12,176 nt of DNA from positions 1 to 12,176 of the forward strand of contig CAZEML010000132.1 of the NCBI GenBank assembly GCA_964513285.1. The letters run 5' to 3'. Origin of the DNA: UBA11606 sp964513285. GTDB lineage: Bacteria > Actinomycetota > Acidimicrobiia > Acidimicrobiales > Aldehydirespiratoraceae. Shown one piece after another: positions 1 to 6,858 of this stretch (positions within the stretch are counted from its first letter, which is position 1; each line of letters begins with the position of its first letter). The notes under the pieces are model-generated. The model made no database searches. It worked only from the letters and a program-made list of their open reading frames with translations, and was not told the DNA's origin. Made by a program: the position numbers and the translations under genes.

Positions 1-810
1 CGGGCCCAGCTGGCCGGCGAGGATGTCGAGCTGGCCGTGCAGCGCGGCCGCGGTCGGCCGGACCGCGGCATCGCGGTCGCCCGCCTGGGTGATCAACATG
101 CGGAAGGTCGCGGCGACGTTCAGGGGCACGTCGGCGGGAGGCTCCCACGAGTACAGCGGTGTGGCCTCGGGAGTGCCGTCCGGGATCGGCAGGTACTGGC
201 CGGTGAGGAGCTGATGGACCGTGGCCGCCAGCGAGTAGATGTCGGCCGGCGGACCGACGTCGGGGTCGTTGCGCAACTCCTCGGGGCTCGCGTAACGGAG
301 CGACAGCGCGCTCGTGCGATTGCTGACCTCGTCGGATCGGGTCAGCGCCGCGATCCCGAAGTCGCACACCTTGACCTGGCCGAAGGAGTCGATGAGAAGG
401 TTGTGGGGCTTGATGTCGCGGTGGATGATCCCGCGGTCGTGGGATGCGGCCAGTGCGGCGGCGGTCTGGGTCGCGACGAACAGGGCGTCGGCGAAGGTGA
501 GCGCGCCGCGCTCACGGAGGAGGTCGCTGACCGCGCCACCGGGGGCGAACTCCATCACGATGGCCATCGCGCCCTCCGACTCGATCACCTCCTCGACGTT
601 GACGACGTTGGCGTGACCGCGCAGGTCGACCAGGGCCCGGAGCTCGCGTTGCGCTCGCTGCCAGGCAACGTCGCGGTCCGACCAATCGCGCAACACTTTG
701 ATGGCGACTTCTCCGCCGGTCGAGATCCGGACGGCGCGGTAAACGTCGCCGAGCCCGCCACTTCCGAGGGGCACGACGTTGGAGAACGGGGAGAGGTCGA
801 TCTCGGCCAT
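1..810 (-). CDS. Ser/Thr protein kinase, N-terminal part (3' end outside window)
   Basis: Reading leftward from the ATG at 810, an open frame of 270 codons continues to the window edge without a stop, so the C-terminus is missing. It contains a nearly complete eukaryotic-like (Hanks-type) kinase domain: glycine loop LGSGGLGDVY at about residues 15-24, VAIKVL with the ATP-anchoring Lys38, catalytic loop HRDIKPHN at 130-137 (Asp132, Lys134, Asn137), DFG at 150-152, an APE-like SPE at 175-177, and the subdomain IX Asp190. All residues needed for phosphotransfer are present, so it should be active on Ser/Thr of unknown targets. Any transmembrane or sensor domain would lie beyond the left edge. 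An in-frame GTG six codons upstream is an alternative start. No clear SD sequence is seen. It is divergent from the aminotransferase gene across 98 bases. Confidence 0.93.
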   Translation of the reverse strand, partial: MAEIDLSPFSNVVPLGSGGLGDVYRAVRISTGGEVAIKVLRDWSDRDVAWQRAQRELRALVDLRGHANVVNVEEVIESEGAMAIVMEFAPGGAVSDLLRERGALTFADALFVATQTAAALAASHDRGIIHRDIKPHNLLIDSFGQVKVCDFGIAALTRSDEVSNRTSALSLRYASPEELRNDPDVGPPADIYSLAATVHQLLTGQYLPIPDGTPEATPLYSWEPPADVPLNVAATFRMLITQAGDRDAAVRPTAAALHGQLDILAGQLGP

Positions 811-895
811 GGCGCACGAGTGTCGCACACCTGAGGACCCTGAACGAGCGCAGCCGATCGCCGCGGTCAGATGCTCCGCGCCCGGCCGCTCGGGG

Positions 896-901
896 TAGCG
901 T
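896..901 (+). promoter_or_regulatory. Candidate -10 element for a leaderless aminotransferase mRNA
   Basis: TAGCGT matches the TAnnnT core of an actinobacterial -10 element and ends seven bases before the ATG at 909. This places the transcription start at or next to the start codon. No purine-rich SD of normal spacing precedes this ATG, and no convincing -35 is visible. This is inference from position and motif only. Confidence 0.4.
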
Positions 902-908
902 CCAGACG

Positions 909-2096
909 ATGTCGCTGCGCCACGGCCGTCCCCTCGTCGCCATCCCCGGTCCCTCGATCATGCCCGAACGGGTGTTGGCCGCGATGCGCACCCCGATGCC
1001 CAACATCTATGCGGGCGAGTTGGTCGATGTCTGCGACGAGGTCTTCGAACGGCTGCCCGCGATCGCGCAGACGTCGGGTCACGCGCTCGCCGCGATCGGC
1101 AACGGCCACAGCGGTTGGGAGTTGGCCGCGTCGAACACGTTGAACCGGGGCGACAAGGTGCTCGTCGTCGAGACCGGCCGGTTCCCCGAGGCCTGGGGCC
1201 GCTTCCTCACCGTCTCGGGCATCGAGATCGAGTCACTGCCCGGCCCGCCCCGCAGCGCCATCGACCCGGAGGTCGTCCGAGCCCGCCTGGCCGCCGGACC
1301 CGCGGACGAGTTCGCTGCCGTCATCGCGGTGCAGGTCGACACCGCCATTTCCGTCAAGAACGACATCGCGGCACTCGGCGCCGCCATCGCCGACTCCGGT
1401 TCGTCCGCGCTGTTCATGGTCGACTGCATCGCCTCGCTCGGGTGCGATGAGTTCCGGATGGACGAGTGGGGGGTCGACATCACCATCGCCGCCTCTCAGA
1501 AGGGGTTGATGACCCCGCCCGGTTTGGGGCTCGTCTGGGCGAACGACCGGGCGGTCGCCCGCGGCGAGGGCAACGACCTGCGCACCGGCTACTTCGACTG
1601 GGGCCCTCGCCTCGAACCCGAGGCGATCTATCAACGGTTCGCCGGCACCCCGCCGATCAGTCACCTGTACGCGATGCGCGAAGCGTTGCGCCTGATCGAG
1701 GAAGAGGGCGGGCTGGAGGCGGTGTGGTCTCGCCATGCCGCACTCGCCGACGCGGTCCGGGCTGCGGTCGACACGTGGGCTGCGCCGGGAGGGCTCGAGT
1801 TCTACATCACCGAGCCGGGCGATCGAGCCAACTGTGTGACCACCGTGATGACCCCCGAGGTCGATGCCCTCGAGATCGCTCGCCACTGCGAAGAGGGCGC
1901 GGGCCTCACGATCGGGCTCGGCGTGATGGACCACAGCCGTACGTTCCGGATCGGCCACATGGGGCATCTCAACCCGCCGTCGATCCTCGGGGCGCTCGGC
2001 ACGATCGAGAGCGCACTCCACCGGATGGGGGTGCCGATGGGCGGCTCCGGCGTCGCGGCGGCGGCCGAAGTCATTGGCGGAGCGCTGCCCGAGTGA
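909..2096 (+). CDS. Class V aminotransferase, serine/alanine-glyoxylate aminotransferase-like
   Basis: The 395-residue product has the length and motif order of PLP-dependent fold-type I, class V aminotransferases of the serine-glyoxylate/alanine-glyoxylate group. Visible are the N-terminal IPGPSIMPERVL substrate segment (12-23), Asp172 in VDCIASLG, which should hold the pyridine nitrogen, and DEFRMDEWGVD (180-190). Then come the Schiff-base Lys198 in SQKGLMTPPGLG and Arg347 in FRIGHMGH, the expected substrate carboxylate anchor. The segment GYFDWGPRLE after the lysine resembles serine-glyoxylate enzymes. It should transfer an amino group from a small amino acid to a 2-oxo acid in the cytosol; exact substrates cannot be read. 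The ATG at 909 directly precedes the conserved N-terminus and has a -10-like hexamer instead of an SD. Its stop lies one base from the stop of the converging SDR gene. Confidence 0.9.
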   Translation: MSLRHGRPLVAIPGPSIMPERVLAAMRTPMPNIYAGELVDVCDEVFERLPAIAQTSGHALAAIGNGHSGWELAASNTLNRGDKVLVVETGRFPEAWGRFLTVSGIEIESLPGPPRSAIDPEVVRARLAAGPADEFAAVIAVQVDTAISVKNDIAALGAAIADSGSSALFMVDCIASLGCDEFRMDEWGVDITIAASQKGLMTPPGLGLVWANDRAVARGEGNDLRTGYFDWGPRLEPEAIYQRFAGTPPISHLYAMREALRLIEEEGGLEAVWSRHAALADAVRAAVDTWAAPGGLEFYITEPGDRANCVTTVMTPEVDALEIARHCEEGAGLTIGLGVMDHSRTFRIGHMGHLNPPSILGALGTIESALHRMGVPMGGSGVAAAAEVIGGALPE

Positions 2097-2097
2097 G

Positions 2098-3051
2098 TCA
2101 GGCGGACGCCGTCGTCGCCACGTCCGCTCCGTAGCTCGCGAGCGTCGCTTGCACCTGCTCGTCGAGGGGCGTCGCCTCGATGCCGAACGTCTGGGTCGTC
2201 TCGGCCGAGTCGATCACGAACGGTGCGTCGAACTGGTACGTCATGGTCAGCAGTGTCCGGAACAGGGGCATCACGAGCGCCATGGCCTTCACGGCGAAAC
2301 GAGGGATGCGCGCCACCTTCGCCGGTTCGGCGCCGGCGGCTGCCGCGAAGGCGGCCCCCATCTGGCGGGCGCTCAGGGGCGGCAGGGTCGGGACGTGCCA
2401 CGCCCGACCGAACGCTCGGTCGTCGGTGCCGACCGTCGCCATCGTGCGGCAGACGTCGGCGATGTAGCTCCAGCTGTGGACAGCGTCGGGGTCGCCGAGC
2501 ACGCGAGCGGTCTTTCCGGCGAGGATCGGCGGGACGAAGCGGTCGGCGAGGTGAGAGCTGTCGCCCAGGTCGGGGCCGACATAGTCCGAGGCGCGGATCT
2601 CGGTGACCTCCACCCGTCCGGCTTCGTGGGCGTCGAAGGCCTCGCGCCACATCGCGGCTCGGATCGCCCCGTTGTCGGTCGGCGGGTCGATGGGATCGGT
2701 CGCGGCCATCGGCGACGACCCCGACGGGTAGATGTAGAGGTTGCCCATCGTGACCAGTCGGGCACCGGTGCGTTCGGCGGCGGTGAGGATGGCGGTCGCC
2801 ATCGGTGGCCAGAGTTCGGCCCACTTGTGGTAGTCGGCCGGGTTGGCGCAGTTGAAGATGGTGGTGCTGCCGGTGGCGATGGTGGTGAGCAGGTCGGCAT
2901 CGGTCGCGTCGGCTGCGACCTTGGTGATCCGCTCGTGGTCGGGGCCCGAGCCGGAGCGGGTGACGATGACGATGTCGTGGCCGGCGTCGGCGAGGAGGAG
3001 GGCGGTTCCGGAGCCGACGGCGCCGGAACCGACGATGGTGTGGAGGGCCAT
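2098..3051 (-). CDS. Atypical extended SDR (NAD-dependent epimerase/dehydratase fold)
   Basis: The 317-residue protein opens with a Rossmann dinucleotide site: GSGAVG at 8-13 and TRSG at 31-34, where Arg32 could favour NADP. It has the layout of an extended SDR: TMGNLYIYPSG at 101-111, RASDYVGPD at 153-161, and a substrate domain with HSWSYIADV at 192-200. The usual YxxxK catalytic pair is not where expected; that region reads GAIRAAMWREAF (128-139), so it is an atypical SDR whose reaction cannot be assigned. A good SD lies seven bases before the ATG. It is divergent from a TetR gene, with two shared operators in between, so it is very likely the direct target of that repressor. Homologous redox SDRs next to TetR genes are common in actinobacteria, which is background knowledge rather than a search result. 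Confidence 0.9.
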   Translation of the reverse strand: MALHTIVGSGAVGSGTALLLADAGHDIVIVTRSGSGPDHERITKVAADATDADLLTTIATGSTTIFNCANPADYHKWAELWPPMATAILTAAERTGARLVTMGNLYIYPSGSSPMAATDPIDPPTDNGAIRAAMWREAFDAHEAGRVEVTEIRASDYVGPDLGDSSHLADRFVPPILAGKTARVLGDPDAVHSWSYIADVCRTMATVGTDDRAFGRAWHVPTLPPLSARQMGAAFAAAAGAEPAKVARIPRFAVKAMALVMPLFRTLLTMTYQFDAPFVIDSAETTQTFGIEATPLDEQVQATLASYGADVATTASA

Positions 3052-3058
3052 GGTGGGG

Positions 3059-3064
3059 CCTTTC
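3059..3064 (-). promoter_or_regulatory. Shine-Dalgarno site of the SDR gene
   Basis: On the minus strand GAAAGG lies seven bases before the ATG at 3051. The purine content and spacing are good for a ribosome binding site. It supports this start over longer frames upstream and contrasts with the SD-less starts elsewhere in the window. Confidence 0.6.
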
Positions 3065-3106
3065 TTGGGTGGGTGCGGAGTTGGGGGATTCGGAATGCTG
3101 CTCCGA

Positions 3107-3127
3107 AACGAGAGCAGTGCTCTCGTT
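3107..3127. promoter_or_regulatory. TetR-type operator 1 (perfect 21-base palindrome)
   Basis: AACGAGAGCA and TGCTCTCGTT flank one central G at 3117, giving ten uninterrupted base pairs of dyad symmetry. It lies in the divergent SDR/TetR spacer, about where the predicted SDR transcription start would fall. The same 17-base right portion recurs at 3160-3176. Size and symmetry are typical of TetR-family operators. The assignment to the adjacent regulator is inference. Confidence 0.8.
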
Positions 3128-3131
3128 CGGT

Positions 3132-3160
3132 ACTCTCGCGACTTCTGCCCCTCTTGTCAA
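3132..3160 (-). promoter_or_regulatory. Candidate promoter of the SDR gene
   Basis: The minus strand shows a perfect TTGACA (-35, positions 3160 to 3155). A 17-base spacer follows, then GAGAGT (3137 to 3132), which matches the -10 consensus at its A2, A4 and T6. The predicted start, near 3125, falls inside operator 1. The -35 is strong and the -10 is weak. Confidence 0.5.
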
Positions 3161-3182
3161 GAGCAGTGCTCTCGTTTTTGTT
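3154..3182 (+). promoter_or_regulatory. Candidate promoter of the TetR gene at 3225
   Basis: TTGTCA (3154-3159, five of six matches to TTGACA) is followed by exactly 17 bases, which are the conserved operator 2 block, and then TTTGTT (3177-3182), a poor -10. The -35 overlaps the opposing TTGACA almost base for base. The arrangement suggests autoregulation, but the weak -10 makes it tentative. Confidence 0.35.
3158..3174. promoter_or_regulatory. TetR-type operator 2 (imperfect palindrome)
   Basis: The core AGAGCA-G-TGCTCT (3160-3172, centre 3166) is perfectly symmetric and identical to operator 1. One pair outside it is mismatched and the next pair (3158/3174) matches. Centres of the two operators are 49 bases apart. 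This copy overlaps the overlapping -35 elements and fills the 17-base spacer of the rightward promoter, so binding here should block both genes. Confidence 0.75.
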
Positions 3183-3224
3183 CACCGCTCGCATTGCGCA
3201 CCGGAATCGGGCAGAGTGGGCCGT

Positions 3225-3932
3225 GTGAGCGACACCGCCGCCCCCCGCCGAGCACGAGACATCGCCCGTGCTGCGCTGATCGCCGACATCACCGAGACCG
3301 CCCGACGCCACCTCGCGGAGTCCGGTGCCCCCGGGCTCTCATTGCGGGCCGTCGCACGCGAGCTCGGCATGGCGTCGTCAGCGATCTACCGGTACTTCCC
3401 GAGTCGCGACGCCCTCCTCACCCAGCTGATCATCGACGCCTACGACGCGCTCGGCGCGGCGGTCGAGGAACGGGAAGCGGCGATCGACCGCGACGACCTC
3501 CGCGGTCGGTTCGCGGCGGTCGCCCACGGCGTCCGCGACTGGGCGCGCGCCAACCCCCACCAGTACGCCCTCATCTACGGCTCGCCGGTCCCGGGCTACG
3601 CCGCGCCCGAAGACACGATCGTTCCCGCGACCCGCGTGACGATCTTGCTGCTTCGGCTCCTCGCGGAGCTCGACGATGACGACGCGCCGCTCGCCGAACC
3701 CCACCCGGAGCCGCTGTCGGCGCCACTCGTCGCGCAACTCACCGCGCTCGTCGAGCAGGCCGACCTCGAGATCGAGCCTGCTCGCATGCTCACCGGGATC
3801 GGCGCCTGGACCGAGCTCTACGGGCTGGTCAGCTTCGAGCTCTTCGGCCAGTTCCGGAACGTGTTCGACGAGGCGGATGCGATGTTCGCCGCGCGGGTCG
3901 ACGCCATGGCGGCCCGGATGGGTGTCACCTGA
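3225..3932 (+). CDS. TetR/AcrR family transcriptional regulator (WHG-type C-terminal domain)
   Basis: Taken from the GTG at 3225, the protein has 235 residues, a normal TetR length. The N-terminal helix-turn-helix is clear: LSLRAVARELGMASSAIYRYF at about 38-58, after a leading helix (RARDIARAALIADITETARRHL). The ligand domain carries YALIYGSPVPGY (114-125) and ELYGLVSFELFGQF (197-210), hallmarks of the WHG-type TetR C-terminal domain. The open frame extends to 3069, but the extra residues would read through both operators, so a start near 3225 (or the in-frame GTG at 3216) is preferred. It most likely represses itself and the divergent SDR gene and is released by an unknown small ligand. Its stop lies seven bases before the stop of the converging crotonase gene. 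Confidence 0.92.
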   Translation: MSDTAAPRRARDIARAALIADITETARRHLAESGAPGLSLRAVARELGMASSAIYRYFPSRDALLTQLIIDAYDALGAAVEEREAAIDRDDLRGRFAAVAHGVRDWARANPHQYALIYGSPVPGYAAPEDTIVPATRVTILLLRLLAELDDDDAPLAEPHPEPLSAPLVAQLTALVEQADLEIEPARMLTGIGAWTELYGLVSFELFGQFRNVFDEADAMFAARVDAMAARMGVT

Positions 3933-3939
3933 TCGAACG

Positions 3940-4734
3940 TCAGTCGTCTGACTGGTTGAAGACCGGCTCGCGCTTCTCGAGGAAGGCGAGCATGCCCTCC
4001 CGGGCGTCCGGCGTGCCCATGGTCGCGTGGACCGCGGCCCGCTCGGCGGCGAGCAACTCGTCGACGGTCTTGTGTTCTGCGTCGTGCAGCGCATCGAGCA
4101 TCGCCCTCACCGCCAGGTGCGGTTGCTTGGCGAGTTCGGCCGCGAGCGCGATGGCGCGATCCTTGAGTTCGGCGAGCGGCCAGACCTCGTTGACGAGTCC
4201 GATCGCGAGCGCTTCGGGTCCGGTGAGGGTCTTCGCTCGCAGGATCATGTCGAGCGCATGCTGACGGCCGACCGTCTTGGCGAGCCGGGCGCTTCCGCCC
4301 CACGCCGGGGTCGAGCCCAAGTCCATCTCGGGCAGACCGATGTTGGCGCCCTCCGCCGCGGCGAGCCGGAACGTGCATCCCAGCGGCAACTCCAAGCCGC
4401 CGCCGAGGCAGTGGCCGAACAGGGTGGCGACCGACGGCTTGCCCATCGTCTCGATGCGATGGATCAGGTCGAGTCGTTCATCGAAGAAGGCATCGATGCT
4501 CCCGGCGGCCTGGATGCCTTCGGGCAGCTGCTTGAGATTCATCCCGACCGAGAAGTTGGTGGTGCCCTCGGCGGTCACGACGAACGCTCGGATCGAGCGA
4601 TCGGCAGCGATGTCGTCGACCACCTCGCCGAACATCGCGACATAGTCGAGGGTCATGCGGTTGAGGGGATCGTCGTTGGTGGAGATGATCGCCACGCCGT
4701 CGTCGCGCTTGGTCAGGATCAGTGGATCGGCCAT
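3940..4734 (-). CDS. Enoyl-CoA hydratase/isomerase family protein (crotonase)
   Basis: The 264 residues match the usual size of a single-domain crotonase. The first oxyanion-hole segment is NFSVGMNL (60-67) and the second is FGHCLGGGLELPLGC (106-120). Both acidic residues used by hydratases are kept: Glu115 in GGLEL and Glu136 in LPEMDLG, followed by STPAWGGSARL (141-151). It is therefore a likely cytosolic hydratase acting on a 2-enoyl-CoA, although crotonases also include isomerases and hydrolases and the acyl chain cannot be inferred. The C-terminal REGMLAFLEKREPVF is typical of the family. The ATG at 4734 lacks an SD but has a -10-like TACGCT seven bases upstream. It is divergent from the winged-helix gene with just 23 bases between starts. 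Confidence 0.93.
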   Translation of the reverse strand: MADPLILTKRDDGVAIISTNDDPLNRMTLDYVAMFGEVVDDIAADRSIRAFVVTAEGTTNFSVGMNLKQLPEGIQAAGSIDAFFDERLDLIHRIETMGKPSVATLFGHCLGGGLELPLGCTFRLAAAEGANIGLPEMDLGSTPAWGGSARLAKTVGRQHALDMILRAKTLTGPEALAIGLVNEVWPLAELKDRAIALAAELAKQPHLAVRAMLDALHDAEHKTVDELLAAERAAVHATMGTPDAREGMLAFLEKREPVFNQSDD

Positions 4735-4741
4735 GACGGCG

Positions 4742-4751
4742 AGCGTAGGTT
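4742..4751. promoter_or_regulatory. Overlapping opposed -10 elements between crotonase and winged-helix genes
   Basis: The minus strand reads TACGCT (4747 to 4742), seven bases before the ATG at 4734. The plus strand reads TAGGTT (4746-4751), six bases before the GTG at 4758. Both match TAnnnT and share the self-complementary TA at 4746-4747. With only 23 bases between the genes, both mRNAs would begin at or beside their start codons. This is a motif-based inference; -35 matches are poor. Confidence 0.4.
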
Positions 4752-4757
4752 GCGCCG

Positions 4758-5939
4758 GTGCACCGGATCACAACCGATGAGCGTCGTCGTCGGCTCGCTC
4801 GCCGCCACCGACTGACCCGCGCCGGCCACACCGACGATCCCGCGGCGATCGCGTCGGACCTCGTCGCGTTGCACTCGTCGGATCCCGCAACCGTGCACCT
4901 GTCGTGCCTGGTGCGGATGACTGTGCCGTCGATCGCAGCGGTCGAGCGGGCCCTGTACGAGGAGCGACGCCTCGTCCGCCACCACGCCATGCGGCGCACG
5001 ATCTGGGTGATGACGCCCGAGATCGCGCGCTGCGCTCATGCGGCGACGACGCTGAAGATCGCGCGCAACGAACGCAAGCGGAACCTCAAGGCGGTCGAGA
5101 CGGCGGCCGCGGCCGCCGACCCCGCCGAGTGGTTCGATGCCGGCGTGGCTGAGATCGGAGCCCTGCTCGCCGCCGAGGGTCCGCTCGGTACCCGTGAGAT
5201 CGGTCAGCGGCTGCCGCACCTGATGGTGCCGCTCGAGTACGGCAGCGCGAAGCACACGTCGGTCCTCAACGCACACACGAAGATGCTGCAGGGCGCCGGG
5301 TTCGACGGCGAGTTCGTCCGGGTCGAGCCGACCGGGTCCTGGACGTCGGCGGAGTATCTCTGGACGGTCGCCGAGGCGTGGCTCGGTGAACCGATCCCCG
5401 GCCTCGACACCCGAGCGGCGGCCGCCACGCTGGTCGAGCGCTACCTCCGGTGCTTCGGCCCCGCGACGGAGACCGACCTCAGGTGGTGGCTCGGCGAAAC
5501 CGCGACCCTCGTGCGCAACGCGCTGGCGGACATCGACGCGGTCGAGGTCGGTCTCGACGGTGACACGACCGGATGGGTGACGGACGGCGACGTCAACGAG
5601 ACCCCCGACCCGGGGCCGTGGGTCCGCCTCCTCCCCGGCCTCGACGCCACCGCGATGGGCTGGAAGGAGCGCGACTGGTACCTCGATCCCGACCATGTCC
5701 CACGGCTGTTCGATCGGTTCGGCAACATCGGTCCGACCATCTGGTCCGACGGCGAAGTCGTCGGCGGCTGGACCCAACGCCCCGATGGCTCGATCGCGTA
5801 CGAGCTCCTCGCCGCGGTGGACGACGATCACCGAGATCTCCTCGACGCGGCGATCACCGACCTCGAGGCCGTGCTCGACGGGGTGCAGGTGAAGCCCCGC
5901 TTTCCCTCGAAGAACCAGAAGGAGTTGCTGGCGAGCTAG
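4758..5939 (+). CDS. Winged-helix DNA-binding protein, HTH_42 (AlkZ/YcaQ-related) family
   Basis: The 393-residue protein resembles the actinobacterial winged-helix family related to the AlkZ/YcaQ alkyl-purine and crosslink DNA glycosylases. Matching features are a basic N-terminus (RRRRLARRHRL, 9-19), ALHSSDPATVHLS (37-49), RHHAMRRTIWVMTPE (74-88), a winged-helix segment with LLAAEGPLGTREIGQRLPHLM, and LLPGLDATAMGWKERDWY (291-308). GNIGPTIWSDGEVVGGW (322-338) follows. In AlkZ/YcaQ the first block carries a catalytic QxQ or QxD; here it reads H39-S40-S41. DNA binding is likely, while glycosylase activity is uncertain. The GTG start is chosen because the conserved block begins at once and a -10-like TAGGTT lies six bases before it. 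Its stop overlaps the next gene's stop in the shared tetramer CTAG. Confidence 0.85.
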   Translation: MHRITTDERRRRLARRHRLTRAGHTDDPAAIASDLVALHSSDPATVHLSCLVRMTVPSIAAVERALYEERRLVRHHAMRRTIWVMTPEIARCAHAATTLKIARNERKRNLKAVETAAAAADPAEWFDAGVAEIGALLAAEGPLGTREIGQRLPHLMVPLEYGSAKHTSVLNAHTKMLQGAGFDGEFVRVEPTGSWTSAEYLWTVAEAWLGEPIPGLDTRAAAATLVERYLRCFGPATETDLRWWLGETATLVRNALADIDAVEVGLDGDTTGWVTDGDVNETPDPGPWVRLLPGLDATAMGWKERDWYLDPDHVPRLFDRFGNIGPTIWSDGEVVGGWTQRPDGSIAYELLAAVDDDHRDLLDAAITDLEAVLDGVQVKPRFPSKNQKELLAS

Positions 5940-6850
5940 GCGGCCAGGGCTGTGTGGTACGCCGACCAGTCGGTGTTGGGCCAGCGTTCCTCGGTGCGGG
6001 CGAGGGTGAGCTGGGTCCAGAACGGGTCGCCCGGCGCAGGGATGCCGAGACAGGTCCGCTGCTCGATCGTCGCGTGGTCCATCACCAGGTGCCACGGCTC
6101 GCGGAAGTAGCGAGGCCACGCCGACCAGCCGATCTGATCGTTGCCGGCGGCCTTGTAGCTGGCCGTGACCGTGTAGCGGTGCGCGTCGGGCAGGGTCAGG
6201 TTGGTGCCGCGATGGAAGACGTCGATGCCGTAGGCGAAGACCGATCCGGCCGGAGCGGCACCGCTGCGCTCGATCGCTCGCAGCTGGCCTTCGTAGCCGG
6301 CCGCCTCGCCGGCGAACTGGGGGCGCATCGGCCCGGTGATCGGGTCGGACTCCGGCACGGGCACGTAGTGGATCGCGCCGTGGGCGTCGGTCACCTCGGT
6401 GAGGTAGATCATGAAGTTGATCGTGCGGTCGACCTCGTTCTCGCCGGGCACGGTCAACGTGTGGTTCTTGTAGTCACAGTGGAACGGCTGATCGAAGTCG
6501 GTCTGGCCGGTGAACTTCGCCCACGTGTGGCACTGGTACATGCGGACGTCGTCGGTGCCGAGCGCCTCGCGAGCGCAGGCGACGAGGGCGGGATGCAGGC
6601 CGATCAGGTTGAGCTCGGGGTTCGCCCGAAACGGCAGATCGTCGGTGTTGGCGAACTGCTCGACGTAGCGGGTCTTGGCATCGAAGTCTTCGTGGGCGGA
6701 CGGGTCGCCCGGGCGAAGATGGCCGTAGAGCTGCTCCATGCCGTCGACGCAGGGCGCCAGTTCATCGCTCGTGAAGAACGAGTCGAGGATGACGCCTCCG
6801 TCTCGGCGCCAGGTGTCGAGCTGTTCGGTCGTGTGACGCACGTGGGTCAC
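5936..6850 (-). CDS. Phytanoyl-CoA dioxygenase (PhyH) family oxygenase
   Basis: From the GTG at 6850 the protein has 304 residues, normal for PhyH-type non-haem iron, 2-oxoglutarate-dependent dioxygenases. The iron triad is visible: His124 and Asp126 in FHCDYKNH and His213 in DVFHRGTN. Arg225 in HRYTVTASY is the likely 2-oxoglutarate anchor. It would hydroxylate or oxidatively demethylate an unknown substrate. The frame stays open upstream to 7027, but that part is arginine-rich shadow coding of the FAD hydroxylase, so the GTG eight bases after that gene's stop is preferred; a second GTG lies three codons further in. It is the third gene of a leftward operon after the VOC and FAD enzymes. Family membership is firm, while its role in the proposed aromatic pathway is inference. 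Confidence 0.92.
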   Translation of the reverse strand: MTHVRHTTEQLDTWRRDGGVILDSFFTSDELAPCVDGMEQLYGHLRPGDPSAHEDFDAKTRYVEQFANTDDLPFRANPELNLIGLHPALVACAREALGTDDVRMYQCHTWAKFTGQTDFDQPFHCDYKNHTLTVPGENEVDRTINFMIYLTEVTDAHGAIHYVPVPESDPITGPMRPQFAGEAAGYEGQLRAIERSGAAPAGSVFAYGIDVFHRGTNLTLPDAHRYTVTASYKAAGNDQIGWSAWPRYFREPWHLVMDHATIEQRTCLGIPAPGDPFWTQLTLARTEERWPNTDWSAYHTALAA

Positions 6851-6858
6851 GCTAGTGC

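Noticed and set aside
821..831. Small dyad GTGT-CGC-ACAC in the kinase/aminotransferase spacer
   Set aside because: Only four pairs, a single copy, and no regulator gene next to it.
37..834. Plus-strand open frame of 265 codons at the left edge
   Set aside because: It is the complement of the kinase, which shows every catalytic motif on the minus strand.
1802..3160. Minus-strand open frame of 452 codons overlapping the aminotransferase 3' end and the SDR gene
   Set aside because: It would read through the SDR in another frame and across both operators, and its product is mostly Arg/Pro/His. The SDR frame has the real Rossmann motif.
3069..3224. N-terminal extension of the TetR gene to the upstream ATG at 3069
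   Set aside because: The extension would encode non-conserved residues through both operators and the promoter. A start near 3225 gives a normal TetR length.
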